Counted from the stretch's first letter, positions 17,285-25,000 are shown. The stretch: DNA of 35,452 bases from JACQFZ01 sp045810625 (GCA_045810625.1 JBJMVQ010000060.1:1-35452); one strand, 5' to 3'. Numbers and translations: made by a program. Notes: generated by a model from the letters alone, not told the origin.

Positions 17285-18012
17285 TGGTCGAGCTCGGCGT
17301 GAACATCGATCACGTGGCGACGCTGCGCCAGGCGCGCGGTACGCGCTATCCCGATCCGATCGAAGCGGCGTTCGAAGCCGAACGCGCCGGCGCCGACGCC
17401 ATTACCCTGCACCTGCGCGAGGATCGCCGCCACATTCAGGATCGGGACGTCGAGATCCTGCGTGGGCGTCTGCAAACGCGGATGAACCTGGAAATGGCGG
17501 CGACCGACGAGATGATTTCCATCGCGCGCCGCATCCGTCCGCATGACTGCTGTCTGGTTCCGGAGCGGCGCGAAGAGCTGACCACCGAGGGTGGGCTCGA
17601 TGTCCGCGGCAATCGCGAGCGGCTAACGCGCTGCTGCGCGCTTCTCGCCGAAGCCGGCGTGCGCGTGTCGCTCTTCATCGATGCGGAGCCGGCGCAGATC
17701 GAAGCGGCGGCGACGACCGGCGCGCCGGTCATCGAGATTCATACCGGCCATTACGCGGATGCGCCGGACGACGCGCGCCGGCGCGAGGAGCTTGGACGCA
17801 TCGTCCGCGCGGTCGAACAAGGACGCGCGCTCGGTATGAAGGTCAACGCCGGTCATGGCTTGAACTATTACAACGTGCAGCCCATCGCCGCCATCGCCGG
17901 CATCGCGGAGCTCAACATCGGCCACGCGATCGTCGCACGGGCGGTATTTACAGGGCTCGGACACGCGGTCGCAGAAATGAAACGACTCATGCGGGAAGCC
18001 GCACGACCGTAG
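17284..18012 (+). CDS. pdxJ: Pyridoxine 5'-phosphate synthase
   Basis: A 242-residue TIM-barrel enzyme condensing 1-deoxy-D-xylulose 5-phosphate with 3-amino-2-oxopropyl phosphate to pyridoxine 5'-phosphate. Conserved blocks are LGVNIDHVATLRQARGT at the N-terminus, ADAITLHLREDRRHIQD, CLVPERREELTTEGGLDV, EIHTGHYA and KVNAGHGLNYYNV. The ATG at 17284 overlaps the recO TGA by one base; the GTG at 17281 is a one-codon-longer alternative. In many relatives acpS follows pdxJ, but here a 128-nt gap and a lipoprotein gene follow. Confidence 0.95.
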   Translation: MVELGVNIDHVATLRQARGTRYPDPIEAAFEAERAGADAITLHLREDRRHIQDRDVEILRGRLQTRMNLEMAATDEMISIARRIRPHDCCLVPERREELTTEGGLDVRGNRERLTRCCALLAEAGVRVSLFIDAEPAQIEAAATTGAPVIEIHTGHYADAPDDARRREELGRIVRAVEQGRALGMKVNAGHGLNYYNVQPIAAIAGIAELNIGHAIVARAVFTGLGHAVAEMKRLMREAARP

Positions 18013-18097
18013 CCTCGGTTCGCGCGAATCCGACCGCCGCGAGAACAAGACGATTCCAGCGCGACTCCCGCAGCCGCCGTGGGAAAACGGCGTGCTC

Positions 18098-18103
18098 TAT
18101 ACT
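18098..18103 (+). promoter_or_regulatory. Possible -10 element for the Asp-box lipoprotein gene
   Basis: TATACT lies 37 nt before the 18141 start in the gap after pdxJ. No clear -35 hexamer is present, so this is only a candidate. Confidence 0.3.
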
Positions 18104-18140
18104 TCTGGGCGTCGACAATACAAGCATCGGGGAGGGGTTC

Positions 18141-19589
18141 ATGCCGCGTTATGTTTCCGCGTTCGTTGTTCTTTGCTGGCTCGGATTGACGTCCGGCTGC
18201 GTAACCAACCAATCCATACCGGATTTACCGGCGACCCTCGGCGATCAAGGCTTGATGGTCGCGCGATTGTACGTCCCGGGCACGCTGGCCTGGGAAAACG
18301 CCCGAATTAACATCGACGGAAAACTCTATCCTGCGAGTCTGAGGGAAGGCTACGTCGCGGTCGCGCTCGACGCGGGCGAGCACGACTTCGTGCAACTCCG
18401 CGTCGAGGGACAGCAGTTGTCGCGCTACGAGCCGGATGACGCGGCGTTACGCAAAGTCCGCGGCGGTGGCGGCGGCGGCTACCGTGCGCCGGTCTACGTC
18501 CCGGGCAGCTCGTACACCGTCTACTTTACGACGTTGACGGTCAACCGCCACTTCAAAGTCGAAGCCGGCAAGATCGTCAATCTCGGATTGATCGTCTACG
18601 TCCCCGCTCGGGAAGACGCGAACCAGAAGAACGCGACGACCGGCAAGGGCAAGCAGTTCTATACCGTCACGCTCGACAACAATGTCGAGATGTCGAGCTA
18701 CCTGCGCACGAACTATCCGACGTTGATGGCGTCGCTGAAGGACTCGTCGATCACGATGGCGCCGGCGACATATCTCGAAGCGAATCGCCTGCCCGACTTG
18801 CGCCGGCTGATTGCCTCGCACGAAATTACCAAAGGCCGGCTCGTTGCGTCATCGGGGCTGACCGCCGCTTACGGGGACGCGGGCACGATCGTCGTGTTCA
18901 AGTCCGGCGGCAAGGACGGGAAGCTGAGCGCGGACGTGCTCGATACGGGAACGCTGACGAACATCGTCGACGCTCAGCCCGACGGCGATCGTCTCGTGTT
19001 TCTCGCTGCGGACGGCAAGGTTTATACATTCGAGCAAGGCAAGCTTTCGAAAACCGCGATTCCGTTTCCGCTGCATGCCGTGCGTCTCGGTGTGATGCGC
19101 AGTCACGCGCTTGCTGTCGTCGATAACCGCCTGCGCATCGCCATGTCGTCCGACGGTGGAACGAGCTGGACCAAGTACGAAGGGTCGATGGTGGAAAAAC
19201 CGCGAAGCGATATGGGCGTCGCGTCCGACGGTGAAGGAGTGTATGTCTACGCGGGTAATCGCGGCCTGCCGAGCAGCATTCTCTATCTGCGGCCGAACGA
19301 CGCGAAAGCGCAGGTCATTCCCGGCCCGGTACAGAACGCCGCCATTCCGAGCACGAGCTTCAGCTACCCGGTCGCTCGTGAATCCGGCATTTTCTTGATC
19401 TACAAGGAACGCGACTTTTACTTCCGCTCGCGCACACCGGGCGAGGGCTGGAGCGTACGCAGCAAACCGGGTAACGGTTGTCGTCCGATCGTGTTCGATA
19501 CCACGGGACGCAAGCTCAAAGTGGAGTGCGACGGTGCGAGCTACGAGAGCGACAACGGCGGCTCGACCTGGACGAAGGTCTCGGTTTAA
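18141..19589 (+). CDS. Lipoprotein with Asp-box (BNR-type) repeats
   Basis: A 482-residue lipoprotein of unknown function. The lipobox LTSGC places the lipidated cysteine at residue 20. The N-terminal third (25-180) contains a Gly-rich RGGGGGGYRAP linker near 107-117 and beta-rich sequence resembling DUF2846-like lipoproteins (GTLAWENARINIDGK, YVAVALDAGEHDFVQL), though that assignment is tentative. The C-terminal two thirds look like a beta-propeller with Asp-box motifs SSDGGTSWTK near 340 and SDNGGSTWTK near 470, as in sialidases and photosystem-II assembly factor folds. No sialidase catalytic residues can be assigned. A strong GGGGAGGGG ribosome site precedes the ATG. It is monocistronic and convergent with the slp pair. 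Confidence 0.75.
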   Translation: MPRYVSAFVVLCWLGLTSGCVTNQSIPDLPATLGDQGLMVARLYVPGTLAWENARINIDGKLYPASLREGYVAVALDAGEHDFVQLRVEGQQLSRYEPDDAALRKVRGGGGGGYRAPVYVPGSSYTVYFTTLTVNRHFKVEAGKIVNLGLIVYVPAREDANQKNATTGKGKQFYTVTLDNNVEMSSYLRTNYPTLMASLKDSSITMAPATYLEANRLPDLRRLIASHEITKGRLVASSGLTAAYGDAGTIVVFKSGGKDGKLSADVLDTGTLTNIVDAQPDGDRLVFLAADGKVYTFEQGKLSKTAIPFPLHAVRLGVMRSHALAVVDNRLRIAMSSDGGTSWTKYEGSMVEKPRSDMGVASDGEGVYVYAGNRGLPSSILYLRPNDAKAQVIPGPVQNAAIPSTSFSYPVARESGIFLIYKERDFYFRSRTPGEGWSVRSKPGNGCRPIVFDTTGRKLKVECDGASYESDNGGSTWTKVSV

Positions 19590-19607
19590 GAGACGGAGTG
19601 CGGCGTT

Positions 19608-19633
19608 TAGCAGGGTGTTGAAACGCCCTGCTA
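19608..19633. terminator. Hairpin between convergent genes
   Basis: An 8-bp stem TAGCAGGG/CCCTGCTA with a 10-nt loop lies 19 nt after the Asp-box gene stop and includes the stop codon of the reverse-strand Slp gene. It has only a very short T run on either side, so a shared bidirectional terminator is plausible but unproven. Confidence 0.4.
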
Positions 19634-20122
19634 GCGCCCAAAGATCACGCCGACGCCGATGCCGAAGTTAATGTTGGAATTGCGACCAGTGTCCTCGCCC
19701 GAGGGCCAAAGGTAAATCTGCTCGGCGCGCAGCACCGGGTAGGTGTACGCCGCTTCACCCACTTGGCCGTTGCGCATTCCTTCGACAGTGCCGACGGCGC
19801 TGACGAGCCGTCCATTCCGATAGTCGGAAGGTTCGAGATATCCGGCGCGTATTAACAGGAAGCGGTGTTGCGGATTGCCGTCGCGATCCGGTCGTGTGTC
19901 CTTGGCAAGAGGAAGACCGAGCACTTCGATCTCGGTCGCGTCCTTCAAATTTTTCGTATTGACGATCATCCCACCCCAGGCAGCCCGTTGGCCGCGTGCC
20001 GCGTCGATGTTGGCCAACGCGCGGTCAGGCGTTAGGTTTTTGTCGGTGCCCGCTGTTTCGATGGGCGGAGTCGTCGCGCAGGCAGTAAGAAGAAGGACAA
20101 CAAAAATCATGGTCAAGCGCAC
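19631..20122 (-). CDS. Slp-family outer-membrane lipoprotein (second of pair)
   Basis: A 163-residue lipoprotein with lipobox LLTAC (Cys15). The Slp-type core is visible: LANIDAARGQRAAWGGMIVNTKN, EIEVLGLPLA, then FLLIRAGYLEPSDYRNGRLVSAVGTVEG and a C-terminal YTYPVLRAEQIYLWP. Slp is a starvation-induced outer-membrane lipoprotein in E. coli, with an OB-like fold; no enzymatic role is known. It ends in FGIGVGVIFGR, a glycine-rich aliphatic tail. It lies 19 nt downstream of the other Slp gene on the same strand, so they probably form a two-gene operon. Confidence 0.85.
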   Translation of the reverse strand: MRLTMIFVVLLLTACATTPPIETAGTDKNLTPDRALANIDAARGQRAAWGGMIVNTKNLKDATEIEVLGLPLAKDTRPDRDGNPQHRFLLIRAGYLEPSDYRNGRLVSAVGTVEGMRNGQVGEAAYTYPVLRAEQIYLWPSGEDTGRNSNINFGIGVGVIFGR

Positions 20123-20141
20123 GATGTACCTCGATTGAAGA

Positions 20142-20693
20142 CTACCAGTAAGGCCAATAAGGATAAGGGTAGAACGGATAGGGCGCGTACCACGGGTACA
20201 TGCGTGTGGGCCAGAATGGATCGTAGAAAGGGTCGTAATAGACTGGCCGCTCGACGCGCAGCTCCCATAGCTCGGTCATGTCGGCGTTGACGACGACGTA
20301 GGGATAAGGATAGTCGCCGATCGAGCGCGTAATTGTCCGTTCCACCGTACCCGCGACCGTGACCTCGCGGCCTTTCGCGTAAATGGCCGGATCGAGAAAA
20401 CCGTTGACGCGGGCGATAAAGCGCCCAAGGCTCTCATCACCCGACCGCGGCCGCCCGTTGCTGTCGAGCGGGCGCCCGACAATATCGAGCCAAGTCTCGT
20501 TCGCGTGATTTTCGACTCCCGTGATTCGGCCGCCCCAACGCACGCGCTGCCCCACATGTACTGCGATATCTTCCCGAGCCTGGGCGATGGAGAGATCGCC
20601 GGGAGGTGCTTGGCGTATGGCTTGCGGTATCCTGGAAGTTGCACAAGCGCTCAGCAGCAGGAACAACAAGACGCAAAACAGTCTTACGCGCAT
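20142..20693 (-). CDS. Slp-family outer-membrane lipoprotein with aromatic tail (first of pair)
   Basis: A 183-residue lipoprotein with lipobox LLSAC (Cys17). It shares the Slp pattern with its neighbour: GQRVRWGGRITGVEN, TWLDIVGRPLDSNGRP, FIARVNGFLDPAIYAKGREVTVAGTVE and YPYVVVNADMTELWE. After the domain (from about residue 150) comes a tail almost entirely of Tyr, Pro, Trp and Phe (YAPYPFYPYPYWPYW at the end), absent from the second copy. Such tails occur in other Slp proteins and may pack against the membrane or peptidoglycan, but that is inference. Confidence 0.86.
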   Translation of the reverse strand: MRVRLFCVLLFLLLSACATSRIPQAIRQAPPGDLSIAQAREDIAVHVGQRVRWGGRITGVENHANETWLDIVGRPLDSNGRPRSGDESLGRFIARVNGFLDPAIYAKGREVTVAGTVERTITRSIGDYPYPYVVVNADMTELWELRVERPVYYDPFYDPFWPTRMYPWYAPYPFYPYPYWPYW

Positions 20694-21011
20694 GTCCGCA
20701 GTATACCCGCGTCGGTCAAACGCCGGCTTTCAACCGCCCGGAAACGCGTGCTGCGGGCGGCGAGCTAAAGAAATTCCCTGGCTCATACCGCCGAACTGCT
20801 GCATACGCTCGTGGAGCAATAGCCACGTTTGGTGTGTGCCTTTCTCGCCACTTTGTTCCGAGATGCGGGCGGCACACCGAGGGGGGCATGCCACCCGGCA
20901 AGAAAGTCCGGTGGGCCTAAGCCTTTGTATCCATAAGCGGCTTCGGCAGCCTGTCGTTTCTTACAGATCACTGCTGCTAATCCGCACCTACCAACAAACC
21001 GAGAATATGCC
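20694..21011. other. Gene-free stretch with several potential hairpins
   Basis: About 320 nt between the slp pair and the first di-haem unit. I see no credible ORF. Potential stems occur in series: CGTGG/CCACG near 20810-20835, GGTGTGT/GCACACC near 20830-20880, CCACC(C)GG/CCGGTGG near 20892-20916 with loop CAAGAAAGT, and AAGCC/GGCTT near 20920-20945. A short frame MPPGKKVRWA lies in the third. Slp promoters should lie at the left edge. A structured RNA of unknown class is possible. Confidence 0.35.
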
Positions 21012-21041
21012 TTGACCGCGGAAGCGCAGCCTGTTTAGAGT
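21012..21041 (+). promoter_or_regulatory. Promoter of di-haem oxidoreductase unit 1
   Basis: TTGACC (21012-21017) and TAGAGT (21036-21041) with an 18-nt spacer, followed by TTCTCGCCGCTG. The arrangement TTGACnGC ... TAnAnT ... TCG ... GCTG recurs before the other two paralogues at 23074 and 25001. Confidence 0.55.
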
Positions 21042-21047
21042 GATTCT

Positions 21048-21343
21048 CGCCGCTGCAACCAAACATCACGCATTTAGAAGCGCAACGGCGAAGGGAGGAG
21101 GCAATGAAAAAAATTATTCAAAAAAATAGAACCGTAGTTTTTGTCTTTTAGCGTTTAGCCTCGATTCCTCCCTTCAAGGGCTCCGTTTCCTTAGAAAGAT
21201 CTTTATCCCCCATCGATCTTCGGGAGGGGAAGCGGAACAAAGCAGCAAGACGCGTATCGGTGGACCTGGTGCCAACGGAATGGCGTCGCTGTTAGCGCTT
21301 GTCCCGTTCACCGTTCCGTGGATGCGCGAGATGAGGAGGACTC
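21048..21343 (+). promoter_or_regulatory. Structured leader of di-haem unit 1
   Basis: About 300 nt of leader. A hairpin CGCCG (21048-21052) / CGGCG (21086-21090) abuts GAAGGGAGGA (21090-21099). The latter is the exact complement of TCCTCCCTTC at 21166-21175, which can also pair with GGGAGGGGA at 21222-21230 and with the gene's own AGGAGG at 21334-21339. The GGGAGGGGA-x-GCGG block and GCAGCA-x-CGCG (21242-21254) are shared with leader 2. The arrangement suggests mutually exclusive structures controlling expression of the oxidoreductase. Confidence 0.6.
21104..21151 (+). CDS. Possible leader peptide of unit 1 (15 aa)
   Basis: ATG at 21104 follows GGGAGGAGGC with ideal spacing and encodes MKKIIQKNRTVVFVF, then TAG. 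It is basic at the start and hydrophobic at the end. The peptide is not conserved with the equivalent small frames of units 2 and 3, so either translation itself matters or the purine element is structural. Confidence 0.4.
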   Translation: MKKIIQKNRTVVFVF

Positions 21344-22738
21344 ATGGAACGTCCAATAAGAACTCATGCAGTAAAACGTACCCTCGTTAGTTTCTCCGTC
21401 GTAAGTTCCTTCGCAGTGGGTGTTCTCGTTACTCCGGCCGCAATGGCTGCCAGCGATCCCGGTGTCCGAGGTGGTGCTGCCGGAGCGGGTGGGCCGATTG
21501 CGGGGTTGACCGCAAATCAGCTCGCGTTCTTCAACCAAGGCCTGACCGATTTTGCGGAAGAAGAGGGAGTGGGCGACGGTCTCGGTCCCCGCTTCAACCT
21601 CGACAGCTGCGGTGGTTGTCATGCGCAGCCGGCGACGGGTGGTACGAGCCCGGCGACCAACCCGCAAGTCGCAATCGCGACCGCGTTAGGTGCGAAGAAC
21701 ACGGTGCCATCGTTCATCACCTCGACCGGTCCCGTGCGTGAGGCGCGATTCATCAAGAACGCGAACGGTTCGGCCGACGGCGGCGTGCATGCGCTCTTCG
21801 TGATCAGCGGGCGTGTGGACGACACCGGCAGTGCGGCGAACTGCAATATTGCGCAGGAAAACTTCGCGGCGCAGGTGTCGAACAATAACGTCATCTTCCG
21901 CATCCCGACGCCGATTTTTGGCATGGGGTTGGTGGAAAGCATCACCGATGCGGCACTGGTGGCCAACGCGCAGGCGAATGGGTCGGCGAAGGCGAACCTG
22001 GGCATTTCTCCCAAGTTCAATCATAACGGCAACGACGGCACGATCGCTCGTTTTGGTTGGAAGGCGCAGAACAAGTCGGGTCTGCTCTTCGCGGGTGAGG
22101 CGTACAACGTCGAGATGGGTATTACCAACGAGCTGTTTACCCAGGAGCGTGACGAGACGGCGAGCTGTCAGTTTGCGACGGTTCCGAACGACATTCAGGA
22201 CACGGACGCCACTACGGCGCTCGCGGCCACAAATGCGATTCAGAACTTTGCGAACTTCCAGCGCTTCTCGGCGCCGCCGACGCCGGTGACGTCGTACACC
22301 AGCTCGGTCGTTGGTACGGTCAGTTCGACCTCGATCAATGCCGGCAAAACGGTGTTCAACAACATTGGTTGCGGTCTCTGCCACACGCCATCGTTGACGA
22401 CCAGCTCGAGCACGACGGTCGCCGCGCTGCGTAGCAAGACGGTGAACGCCTTCTCCGATTTCGCGATACACGATATGGGACCGGGGTTGGCGGATGAAGT
22501 CGTGCAAGGTCAGGCCGAGGCCGACGAGTTCCGTACCGCGCCGCTATGGGGTCTCGGTCAGCGTATCTTCTTCCTGCATGATGGTCGGACGAAGAACCTG
22601 ATCACGGCGATCCTCGAGCACAAGAGCGCCGCTAACTTCGTACACGAGTCGTCCGAGGCGAATGACGTGGTGAATAACTTCATCGGCTTGAGCAACACCG
22701 ATCAGCAGAATCTGTTGAACTTCCTGCGTTCGCTATAA
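21344..22738 (+). CDS. Secreted di-haem oxidoreductase (DHOR/DUF1111), paralogue 1
   Basis: A 464-residue exported c-type cytochrome. A signal peptide (about 1-36, PAAMAAS) precedes the mature protein. Haem-binding CxxCH motifs are CGGCH at 89-93 (within LDSCGGCHAQP) and CGLCH at 343-347. C-terminal family blocks are IHDMGPGLAD, EFRTAPLWGLGQRIFFLHDGRTKNL and QQNLLNFLRSL. This is the di-haem oxidoreductase family (PF06537, COG3488), annotated as putative peroxidase or thiol oxidoreductase; the true substrate is unknown. Two non-haem cysteines (NCNI and SCQF) are conserved in all three copies. AGGAGG 5 nt before the ATG fixes the start. Confidence 0.88.
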   Translation: MERPIRTHAVKRTLVSFSVVSSFAVGVLVTPAAMAASDPGVRGGAAGAGGPIAGLTANQLAFFNQGLTDFAEEEGVGDGLGPRFNLDSCGGCHAQPATGGTSPATNPQVAIATALGAKNTVPSFITSTGPVREARFIKNANGSADGGVHALFVISGRVDDTGSAANCNIAQENFAAQVSNNNVIFRIPTPIFGMGLVESITDAALVANAQANGSAKANLGISPKFNHNGNDGTIARFGWKAQNKSGLLFAGEAYNVEMGITNELFTQERDETASCQFATVPNDIQDTDATTALAATNAIQNFANFQRFSAPPTPVTSYTSSVVGTVSSTSINAGKTVFNNIGCGLCHTPSLTTSSSTTVAALRSKTVNAFSDFAIHDMGPGLADEVVQGQAEADEFRTAPLWGLGQRIFFLHDGRTKNLITAILEHKSAANFVHESSEANDVVNNFIGLSNTDQQNLLNFLRSL

Positions 22739-22761
22739 GCCCACTTTAATCGTGGTTCATG

Positions 22762-22794
22762 ACGCCGCGGGTTCGCTCCCGCGGCGTTTTTTTT
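22762..22794 (+). terminator. Intrinsic terminator of unit 1
   Basis: A 10-bp perfect stem ACGCCGCGGG (22762-22771) / CCCGCGGCGT (22778-22787), then a run of eight T. The same stem core ends units 2 and 3. Confidence 0.9.
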
Positions 22795-23073
22795 CAATCA
22801 GTAACGGCGTTCTATCAAAAACTCCTATTTCTTTTCGCTTGTCGAAAGTCCTCGACGACATGCAAGAGCAACGACGCTCGTCTCGTGCTGTTTTCTTTAC
22901 ATCCTGGCATTTTTTTGAATAGCGCGACGACGTCGCAGCTTCAAGCGATGGTCCGCATCGCAGCACTGTTCGCTTTATTCCCAAAAATAAAATTCAAAGC
23001 GGCAAAATTTTTTCACGCGCACGCTCGTTTCGAGCTGAACGCAAAAAAAAAGCGGTGCACATTGGAAAGATTC
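22795..23073. other. AT-richer gap between units 1 and 2
   Basis: About 280 nt with lower GC than its surroundings and several homopolymer runs (A8 near 23042). A frame of 110 codons crosses it but begins inside the unit 1 terminator and shows no domain or ribosome site, so I call no gene here. Confidence 0.5.
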
Positions 23074-23104
23074 TTGACGGCATCGGCGTGACGCGCATAC
23101 ATTT
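23074..23104 (+). promoter_or_regulatory. Promoter of di-haem oxidoreductase unit 2
   Basis: TTGACG (23074-23079) and TACATT (23099-23104), 19-nt spacer. The flanks CTTGACGGC and TACATTTCG match unit 3 (CTTGACGGC, TAAATTTCG) nearly base for base. Confidence 0.55.
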
Positions 23105-23160
23105 CGTCCGCCACTGCGAGAAAAGTTTTACATCAAAAGCGGTGGTCTTAGGGAGGAACA

Positions 23161-23286
23161 ATGGATCTGCACGTCTGTAGCATCTGTAGCATCTGTAGCA
23201 TCTGTGATTTCCCACCGTCCATTTTCTTTGTTCTTCGTTCCTCCCTAAACGCAAACGGCGCCGTCACCTCTGGATCTAGTCCCTGA
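23161..23286 (+). CDS. Possible cysteine-repeat leader peptide of unit 2 (41 aa)
   Basis: ATG at 23161 follows GGGAGGAACA. The N-terminus reads MDLHVCSICSICSICDF, with four cysteines at positions 6, 9, 12 and 15, produced by a 9-nt tandem repeat. The frame stops at 23284-23286, 144 nt before the oxidoreductase start. Not conserved in the sister leaders; translation is unproven. If made, the Cys cluster could make translation sensitive to cysteine supply, metal or redox state. Confidence 0.4.
   Translation: MDLHVCSICSICSICDFPPSIFFVLRSSLNANGAVTSGSSP
23175..23205 (+). repeat. 9-nt tandem repeat in leader 2
   Basis: CTGTAGCAT is repeated three times perfectly (23175-23201) plus a partial CTGT. 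It encodes the Cys-Ser-Ile triplets of the small leader frame. The unit length is a multiple of three, so copy-number change would keep the frame. Confidence 0.9.
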
Positions 23287-23430
23287 TCCTTGGGAGGGGA
23301 GGCGGCAAGGCAGCACGCGCATGTTCCTGGATCGTCAACTCAACGGAGTGACGCTGCTTTGCTGTCGCTACTCGCAGCGTGCCCCGTTGTTATCCGTTCC
23401 ATGACTGCGCGCAATAATTGAGGAGGACTA

Positions 23431-24831
23431 ATGGAACGTCCAGCATTTCCTATGGTAAGGCGTACGCTGGTTAGCTTGTCTGTCGTAGCGTCATTTGCAG
23501 CGGGTGCGTTGGTTGCGCCGCAAGCCGCATTCGCCGTCAGCGACCCCGGTGTACGGGGTGGTGCGGCGGGTGCAGGCGGGCCGATCGCGGGTTTGACCAC
23601 GAACCAAGTCAATTTCTTCAACGATGGCAAGGCAGATTTTGCCTCCGCGGAAGATCTGGCCGATGGTTTGGGGCCTCGCTTCAACCTTGACAGTTGCGGT
23701 GGATGTCATGCTCAGCCAGCGACTGGTGGCACGAGCCCGGCGACCAACCCGCAAGTGGCGGTGGCGACGCTGAACGGTGCGCGGAACACCATACCTTCGT
23801 TCATTACTTCGACTGGGCCGGTCCGTGAAGCGCGGTTCATCTTCGTACCCGGGACGGGCATTCTCGACGGCGGTGTGCATGCGCTCTTCGTAATTAGCGG
23901 ACGCGTAGATCCGGGTGGCGCGAGCGCGGCGAACTGCAATATCACGCAGGACGATTTTGCCACGCAAGTCTCCAACGGCAACGTCATCTTCCGTATCCCG
24001 ACGCCGATCTTCGGCATGGGGTTGGTGGAGAGCATCACCGACGCGGCGCTTAGGGCCAATATCGCAGCCAATGGGACGACGAAGAGCAACCTCGGCATTT
24101 CGGGGACGCTCAACACCAACGGCAACGACGGTACGGTGACGCGTTTCGGCTGGAAGGCGCAGAACAAGTCGGGTCTGCTCTTTGCGGGTGAGGCGTACAA
24201 CGTCGAGATGGGCATCACCAACGAGCTGTTCACCCAGGAGCGCGATGAGACGGCGAGCTGTCAGTTTTCCACCGTCCCGAACGACATCCAGGACACGAAC
24301 GCGACGACGGCGATCGATGCGACCCCGGCGATCCTGAAGTTCGCGAACTTCCAGCGCTTCTCGGCGCCGCCGACGCCGGTGACGTCGTACACCAGCTCGG
24401 TCGTTGGTTCGGTCAGCTCCACGTCGATTAACGCCGGCAAGACGGTGTTCAACAACATCGGCTGCAATCTTTGCCACACGCCGTCGTTGACCACCAACCC
24501 GAGCGCGACTGTTACCGCGTTTCGAAATAAGACGGTGAACGCCTTCTCCGACTTCGGCACGCACGACATGGGGCCGGGACTGGCCGATGGCGTCATCCAG
24601 GGGCATTCGGAGGGCGATGAGTTCCGCACTGCGCCGCTCTGGGGTCTCGGTCAACGCATTTTCTTCCTGCACGATGGACGTACGAAGAACCTCATTACCG
24701 CGATCCAGGAACACAAGAGCGCCGGCAATGCGATCTTCGGTCCCTCGGAAGCCAACGCGGTCGTGGATAACTTCAACGCGTCGTCGGCCACGGATCAGCA
24801 GAATTTGTTGAACTTCCTGCGTTCACTGTAA
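23431..24831 (+). CDS. Secreted di-haem oxidoreductase (DHOR/DUF1111), paralogue 2
   Basis: A 466-residue close paralogue of the 21344 gene. Signal peptide about 1-35 (PQAAFAV). Haem motifs are CGGCH at 89-93 and CNLCH at 345-349. Long stretches are identical to paralogue 1 (GLGPRFNLDSCGGCH, GWKAQNKSGLLFAGEAYNVE, FSAPPTPVTSYTSSVVG), while the loop after the first haem (VPGTGILDGG) and the C-terminus differ. AGGAGG at 23421-23426 and the MERP N-terminus match paralogue 1, supporting a tandem duplication that carried its own start region. Located in the periplasm by prediction; substrate unknown. Confidence 0.88.
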   Translation: MERPAFPMVRRTLVSLSVVASFAAGALVAPQAAFAVSDPGVRGGAAGAGGPIAGLTTNQVNFFNDGKADFASAEDLADGLGPRFNLDSCGGCHAQPATGGTSPATNPQVAVATLNGARNTIPSFITSTGPVREARFIFVPGTGILDGGVHALFVISGRVDPGGASAANCNITQDDFATQVSNGNVIFRIPTPIFGMGLVESITDAALRANIAANGTTKSNLGISGTLNTNGNDGTVTRFGWKAQNKSGLLFAGEAYNVEMGITNELFTQERDETASCQFSTVPNDIQDTNATTAIDATPAILKFANFQRFSAPPTPVTSYTSSVVGSVSSTSINAGKTVFNNIGCNLCHTPSLTTNPSATVTAFRNKTVNAFSDFGTHDMGPGLADGVIQGHSEGDEFRTAPLWGLGQRIFFLHDGRTKNLITAIQEHKSAGNAIFGPSEANAVVDNFNASSATDQQNLLNFLRSL

Positions 24832-24852
24832 TCGGCTTTTCGTTAGCTCTTC

Positions 24853-24887
24853 ACGCCGCGGAGGTTCGCCTCCGCGGCGTTTTCTTT
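24853..24887 (+). terminator. Intrinsic terminator of unit 2
   Basis: A 12-bp perfect stem ACGCCGCGGAGG (24853-24864) / CCTCCGCGGCGT (24869-24880) with a TTCG tetraloop and a T-rich tail. It shares the stem core with the unit 1 terminator. Confidence 0.9.
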
Positions 24888-25000
24888 GCAGGACGCCGAT
24901 TGTCCGGATTGGGCGCTCGTTCATCGTGTGCTTTGAACGTTATTCCCAATATTCCTGCTACTGCCTCGAGAAAATGACGACGACATCGCGTGCGCGACTC

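Larger units (their letters stand above)
23111..23430 (+). promoter_or_regulatory. Structured leader of di-haem unit 2
   Basis: Hairpin CCACTGC (23111-23117) / GCGGTGG (23139-23145), seven pairs including one G-U, stands just before TTAGGGAGGAAC (23148-23159). That element is perfectly complementary over 12 nt to GTTCCTCCCTAA at 23237-23248. A downstream GGGAGGGGA (23292-23300) can pair with the same strand instead. GCAGCACGCG at 23310-23319 recurs in leader 3 (25214-25223). The stems align with leader 1 but with different bases, so pairing rather than sequence is preserved. Confidence 0.65.

Noticed and set aside
20880..20925. AAGAAAGTCCGGTGGGCC resembling the conserved AGGAAAGTCCGGGCTCC of RNase P RNA
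   Set aside because: The rest of the RNase P core and its 3' end are not found in the expected 350-400 nt, so the likeness is local only.
22759..23091. 110-codon forward ORF between di-haem units 1 and 2
   Set aside because: It starts inside the unit 1 terminator, has no ribosome site and shows no recognisable domain.
23175..23205. Short tandem repeat as a CRISPR array
   Set aside because: The 9-nt units are contiguous, without spacers.
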